Assembly (NCBI GenBank): GCA_963701325.1
Contig: OY969604.1
Coordinates: 558,001 to 622,000, forward strand
Direction: 5' to 3'
Source of the DNA: Bog-756 sp963701325
Lineage (GTDB): Bacteria > Actinomycetota > Acidimicrobiia > Acidimicrobiales > RAAP-2
Length of the DNA stretch: 64,000 nucleotides
Below are positions 61,313 to 64,000 of this stretch, one piece after another. The first letter of the stretch is position 1. Every line of letters starts with the position of its first letter. The notes under the pieces are model-generated. The model was given only the letters and a program-made list of their open reading frames with translations, did not search any database and had not been told where the DNA came from. The position numbers were made by a program, and so were the translations under genes.

Positions 61313-61523
61313 GTTGTCTCCTTCGGATTGAGGTTCTCAGACTCAGTCCGCGATGACCGTCCCGCGTTACACCCTTTGCCGGACAGACGGTCCGTAACGA
61401 TCGACCGGTGACAGAAGACTGAAGGGGCATGTCTCTAGTCCGGGCGACCACAGATGGTGACGGTCAGGTGATTGCAGCGGGGCGACGACCCAGACCAGCC
61501 GTCCGAGCCCTACGATCCTGGCC

Positions 61524-62111
61524 GTGGACATGGACGTCGAGCTGCTCGCTCGTTTGCGTGAGGGTGATGAGGAGGCATTCGTGATGTTGGTGGCTCGCTA
61601 CCAGCAGCCGATGCTGCGCCTGGCCCGTTCGTTCGTTCCGAGCCAGGCCGTGGCCGAGGAGGCCGTCCAGGACACGTGGATGGGCGTGCTCCGGGGCGTC
61701 CACGGCTTCGAGGGCCGCTCCTCGTTCAAGACCTGGTTGTTTCGGATCCTCGTCAACCGTTCTCGGTCTGCTGGATCTCGAGAGCAGTCCTATGTCCCCA
61801 TCGAGAGACTTCCCGTCGTCGACCCGGTCCGCTTCGATGCCCAAGGCCAGTGGGCCGATCCACTCGATCGGTGGACCGACGATGTCGAGAATCGTCTCGA
61901 CGCGGTTGCCTGGTGGCCGGTTCTCGGAGCAGCACTCGACGACCTCCCACCTGGTCAACGCCAGGTTCTCATACTGCGAGACGTCGAGGGCCTCTCGAGC
62001 CAAGAGGTCTGTTCGATGCTAGCGATCAGTCCGGGCAATCAGCGGGTCCTGCTTCATCGGGGACGGAGCAGCTTGCGTGGGGTCCTCGAAGCCGAGATGG
62101 AGAGGGACTGA
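61524..62111 (+). CDS. ECF-type RNA polymerase sigma factor
   Basis: Sigma factor of 195 residues. Region 2 is 'DEEAFVMLVARYQQPMLRLARSFVPSQAVAEEAVQDTWMGVLRGVHGFEGRSSFKTWLFRIL', region 4 is 'LDDLPPGQRQVLILRDVEGLSSQEVCSMLAISPGNQRVLLHRGRSSLR'. No extra C-terminal domain. GTG at 61524 or ATG at 61530 may be the start. The anti-sigma gene follows after 3 bp, the usual arrangement, so it is probably held inactive until a signal arrives. Confidence 0.92.
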   Translation: MDMDVELLARLREGDEEAFVMLVARYQQPMLRLARSFVPSQAVAEEAVQDTWMGVLRGVHGFEGRSSFKTWLFRILVNRSRSAGSREQSYVPIERLPVVDPVRFDAQGQWADPLDRWTDDVENRLDAVAWWPVLGAALDDLPPGQRQVLILRDVEGLSSQEVCSMLAISPGNQRVLLHRGRSSLRGVLEAEMERD

Positions 62112-62114
62112 CCG

Positions 62115-62369
62115 ATGCCGTTGCTGCGACGTAAGGACCTCGTCTGCCAGCAGGCGGTCGAACTCGTCACCGATTACCTCGAACGTGCTCTGTCACGTCG
62201 TGATCGCCGCCGGTTCGAAGCCCATCTGCGGGCGTGTCCCAACTGTTCTGCCTACCTCGAGCAGATCAGAATGACCATCGCGTTGGTCGGATCGGTCGAG
62301 CCAGAGGATCTGACCCCGGAGGCGCGGGCGGACCTCAGCGATCTCTACCGGCGCTGGCGTTCCGAGTAG
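62115..62369 (+). CDS. Zinc-finger (zf-HC2) anti-sigma factor
   Basis: Protein of 84 residues with the ZAS motif His37-x3-Cys41-x2-Cys44 ('FEAHLRACPNC') and an upstream Cys11. It has no membrane segment, so it is a soluble anti-sigma factor that should bind the ECF sigma encoded just upstream. The Cys/Zn centre suggests response to thiol-oxidising stress or another cytoplasmic signal (inference). Confidence 0.88.
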   Translation: MPLLRRKDLVCQQAVELVTDYLERALSRRDRRRFEAHLRACPNCSAYLEQIRMTIALVGSVEPEDLTPEARADLSDLYRRWRSE

Positions 62370-62479
62370 ACGGCCAGGGACACCCAGACGCGCTCGACAC
62401 ACTGCCAGTGACCGAGCGTGCCCGGCTCGTGCGTCGCGTCTGGAGATCCGTGTGGGGTCGCTCGACCGGTGCCTGCGGT

Positions 62480-63598
62480 TCAGTCGAGCAATGAGAAGCC
62501 GCCGGTCCCCCGCCGGGCCATCTCATAGCAGAGCGTGTCGTAGGGCTCGACGATCCCGAACGTGGTCTCGCCCTCGGACACGAACCGGCAGTGATGCTGG
62601 TCGAGCCCGCAGAGACGAGCCCGGACCTCGGGGTCGTTGGCGTCATATGTCTCACCGGTGACCGTCCCGTCCCCGACGTCCATCCCCTGCCAGATGTCAC
62701 CGTCCGGCGTCCCCCCGTTGGGTCCGCCGTACATGCCGCACCGGAGGTAGGCGGTCTGGTTGCCGAGCCGCTCGAAGGCCGCGGTGCGGACCGATCCCCC
62801 GGCGAAGACGTAGTCGATCTCGCCGGACAGGAGCAGGTGGGTCTCGGGCTCGAACCGCAGCCGATAGCGGCGGTCCTCCAGGGACCCGCTTCCCCGCCGT
62901 GGATCGCCGAGGTTGTAGAGCACGTGGTCCCCCCAGATGCCGTACTCCTCGAACTCGACCCACTCCCCTGAGTGGGGATGCTGATGGCCGCTCCAGTGGG
63001 CCCTTCCACCGACACCGTCGCGGGTGCCCCAGTGGTGGTCCCTGGTGCCGAGATAGGTCTCGGTGGTCAGCTCGAACCGCTCGCCGTCCACCGTGACCCA
63101 CCCCTCCTGCCGGCCGAACCCGTCGTAGCCGGCCACCCCGGCAAAGGGTCGGGTGCCCACGAACACGCCGGCGCCCTGGTTGCGGTAGACGGGCCGCTTG
63201 GTGTCGAACCAAGCGATGTCGAAGGAGGTTCCGTGCTCGTTCGGGTCGAGCTGCAGCCGCCACTGGCGGAACGGCTCGACCAGATCGAAACGGATCGGCC
63301 CGACCGTCATGTCCACCCGGTTGAGCCCGAGCTTGCGGTGGGCCCGCACCGTGGTGTGCCGTCCCCGGCGGTTGACGATGGCAAAGGCCTCGGCAGTCCC
63401 CAGGTTGGGGTAGATGCCCATGCCGGCAACGACCAGCAGATCGCCGGTGCGGTCCTGGCTGGTGAACCACATCCGCTCGTACGCCTGCACATCGGAGGTC
63501 CACATGACCCGGACCGGGTGGGGATGATTGTGGATGAGGAGCTCGTCGAGTCCGGACATCGGGTAGTGCTCGATGCTGGCGTCGAACCGTTCGCTCAC
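62480..63598 (-). CDS. Hypothetical protein, 372 residues
   Basis: Soluble protein without signal peptide, rich in aromatic residues and beta strands ('RMWFTSQDRTGDLLVVAGMGIYPNLGTAEAFAIVNRRG', 'HWSGHQHPHSGEWVEFEEYGIWGDHVLYN'). The pattern suggests a lipocalin-like double beta-barrel seen in some actinobacterial catabolic regions, but I cannot name the family. Start is GTG at 63596-63598, 16 bp after the upstream ACAD stop, so both genes are likely one operon and linked to acyl-CoA metabolism. Confidence 0.7.
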   Translation of the reverse strand: MSERFDASIEHYPMSGLDELLIHNHPHPVRVMWTSDVQAYERMWFTSQDRTGDLLVVAGMGIYPNLGTAEAFAIVNRRGRHTTVRAHRKLGLNRVDMTVGPIRFDLVEPFRQWRLQLDPNEHGTSFDIAWFDTKRPVYRNQGAGVFVGTRPFAGVAGYDGFGRQEGWVTVDGERFELTTETYLGTRDHHWGTRDGVGGRAHWSGHQHPHSGEWVEFEEYGIWGDHVLYNLGDPRRGSGSLEDRRYRLRFEPETHLLLSGEIDYVFAGGSVRTAAFERLGNQTAYLRCGMYGGPNGGTPDGDIWQGMDVGDGTVTGETYDANDPEVRARLCGLDQHHCRFVSEGETTFGIVEPYDTLCYEMARRGTGGFSLLD

Positions 63599-63614
63599 CG
63601 ATCCTCTCCACAGC

Positions 63615-64000
63615 TCAACGGGGCAGCCCGAGGATGCGGTCCCCGATGATGGTCCGCTGGATCTCCGACGTACCCCCGGCGATTGGTGACGCCTTGGCCC
63701 AGAGCCACTGACGCTGCCACCGGCCCCGGGCCGGGTTGTCCGTTGCCGCACCCCAGAACGGCGCGGCCTGACCGAGCACAACCAGTGCAGTGTCGGACAG
63801 CTGCCGGGTCATGTCGGTCCAGGCCAGCTTCACCACGCTGGATTCGGGGCCGGGTTCGATCCCGCGGGCGAGCCGTGTCATCGTCCGCCAGTTGTGCAGG
63901 CGCAGGATCGAGACCTTGACGTAGGTGTCGACCAGCTGGTCGGACACCAGTGGGTCGTCGAGGGCCCCGTTTGCGGCTGCCAGGTCGAGGATCTGCTCGA
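63615..64000 (-). CDS. Acyl-CoA dehydrogenase (type B), C-terminal part (5' end outside window)
   Basis: The visible 128 residues run from 'EQILDLAAANGALDDPLVSDQLVDTYVKV' to the C-terminal 'IAGGTSEIQRTIIGDRILGLPR', the ending of the type B ACADs seen at 22.4 and 39.9 kb. Again the canonical Glu position is not Glu ('AGGT'). The N-terminal FAD region is off the window. Confidence 0.88.
   Translation of the reverse strand, partial: EQILDLAAANGALDDPLVSDQLVDTYVKVSILRLHNWRTMTRLARGIEPGPESSVVKLAWTDMTRQLSDTALVVLGQAAPFWGAATDNPARGRWQRQWLWAKASPIAGGTSEIQRTIIGDRILGLPR

Noticed and set aside
1..64000. tRNA, rRNA, insertion sequences, phage genes or integrase sites
   Set aside because: None were recognised by reading both strands; short tRNAs in the larger gaps were looked for without success, though this is not a covariance search.

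Overview
The window is high-GC DNA with dense, short-gap, frequently overlapping genes (ATGA/GTGA junctions), many GTG starts and a gene content typical of a high-GC actinobacterium. The secreted protein at 51.8-53.9 kb carries the 'GYWLVAADGGVFAHGDA-FFGS' type of repeat that I associate with Acidimicrobiia, so a member of that class is my best guess (inference; no marker gene is present). No rRNA, tRNA, CRISPR array or insertion sequence was found.

Layout. 0-6.8 kb: the end of a short-chain dehydrogenase, a thiolase, and a complete branched-chain-type (Liv) ABC importer on the minus strand (binding lipoprotein, fused LivH-LivM permease, LivG, LivF) behind a recognisable promoter. 6.8-9.0 kb: four small-metabolite enzymes (ureidoglycolate-lyase-like, cupin, RraA-like, RidA-like). 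9.2-16.5 kb: sulfatase (frameshifted), acyl-CoA synthetase, Gfo/Idh/MocA oxidoreductase (frameshifted), VOC protein, SDR, alpha/beta hydrolase. 16.5-20.1 kb: remnant of an FnIII/Ig-like surface protein, a secreted sugar-hydrolase-like protein, and an ArsR regulator with a frameshifted SRPBCC partner. 20.2-48.9 kb: a large catabolic region built almost only of CoA-thioester enzymes: four acyl-CoA dehydrogenase (ACAD) genes (one a tandem fusion), three acyl-CoA synthetases, four enoyl-CoA hydratase-family proteins, three family III CoA-transferases (one permuted), one alpha-beta fused family I CoA-transferase, an SDR and a VOC protein, plus a copper amine oxidase, a [3Fe-4S]-type ferredoxin, a P450, an APH-like kinase, an amidohydrolase and a flavin-dependent monooxygenase-like protein. 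49-62.4 kb: small hypotheticals, a secreted protein, a TetR-like regulator, a secreted YVTN propeller/PKD/tandem-repeat protein, a cyclase-domain/ATPase/TPR-like regulator, a TIG-domain membrane protein, a secreted lactonase-like propeller, and an ECF sigma/anti-sigma pair. 62.5-64 kb: an unknown protein following another ACAD, which runs off the edge.

How it may work together. Liv-type import, CoA activation (synthetases or CoA-transferases), paired ACADs, hydratases, hydroxyacyl-CoA dehydrogenases and thiolase form a beta-oxidation-like route. The pairing of ACAD subunits, the FadD17-like synthetases and the P450 resemble steroid or terpenoid side-chain catabolism in mycobacteria, but the substrate cannot be read from sequence. 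Five loci (about 10.03, 13.25, 16.74, 19.58 and 37.99 kb) show reading-frame breaks; either these are assembly errors or the accessory genes are decaying, and this needs checking before any of them is called absent.
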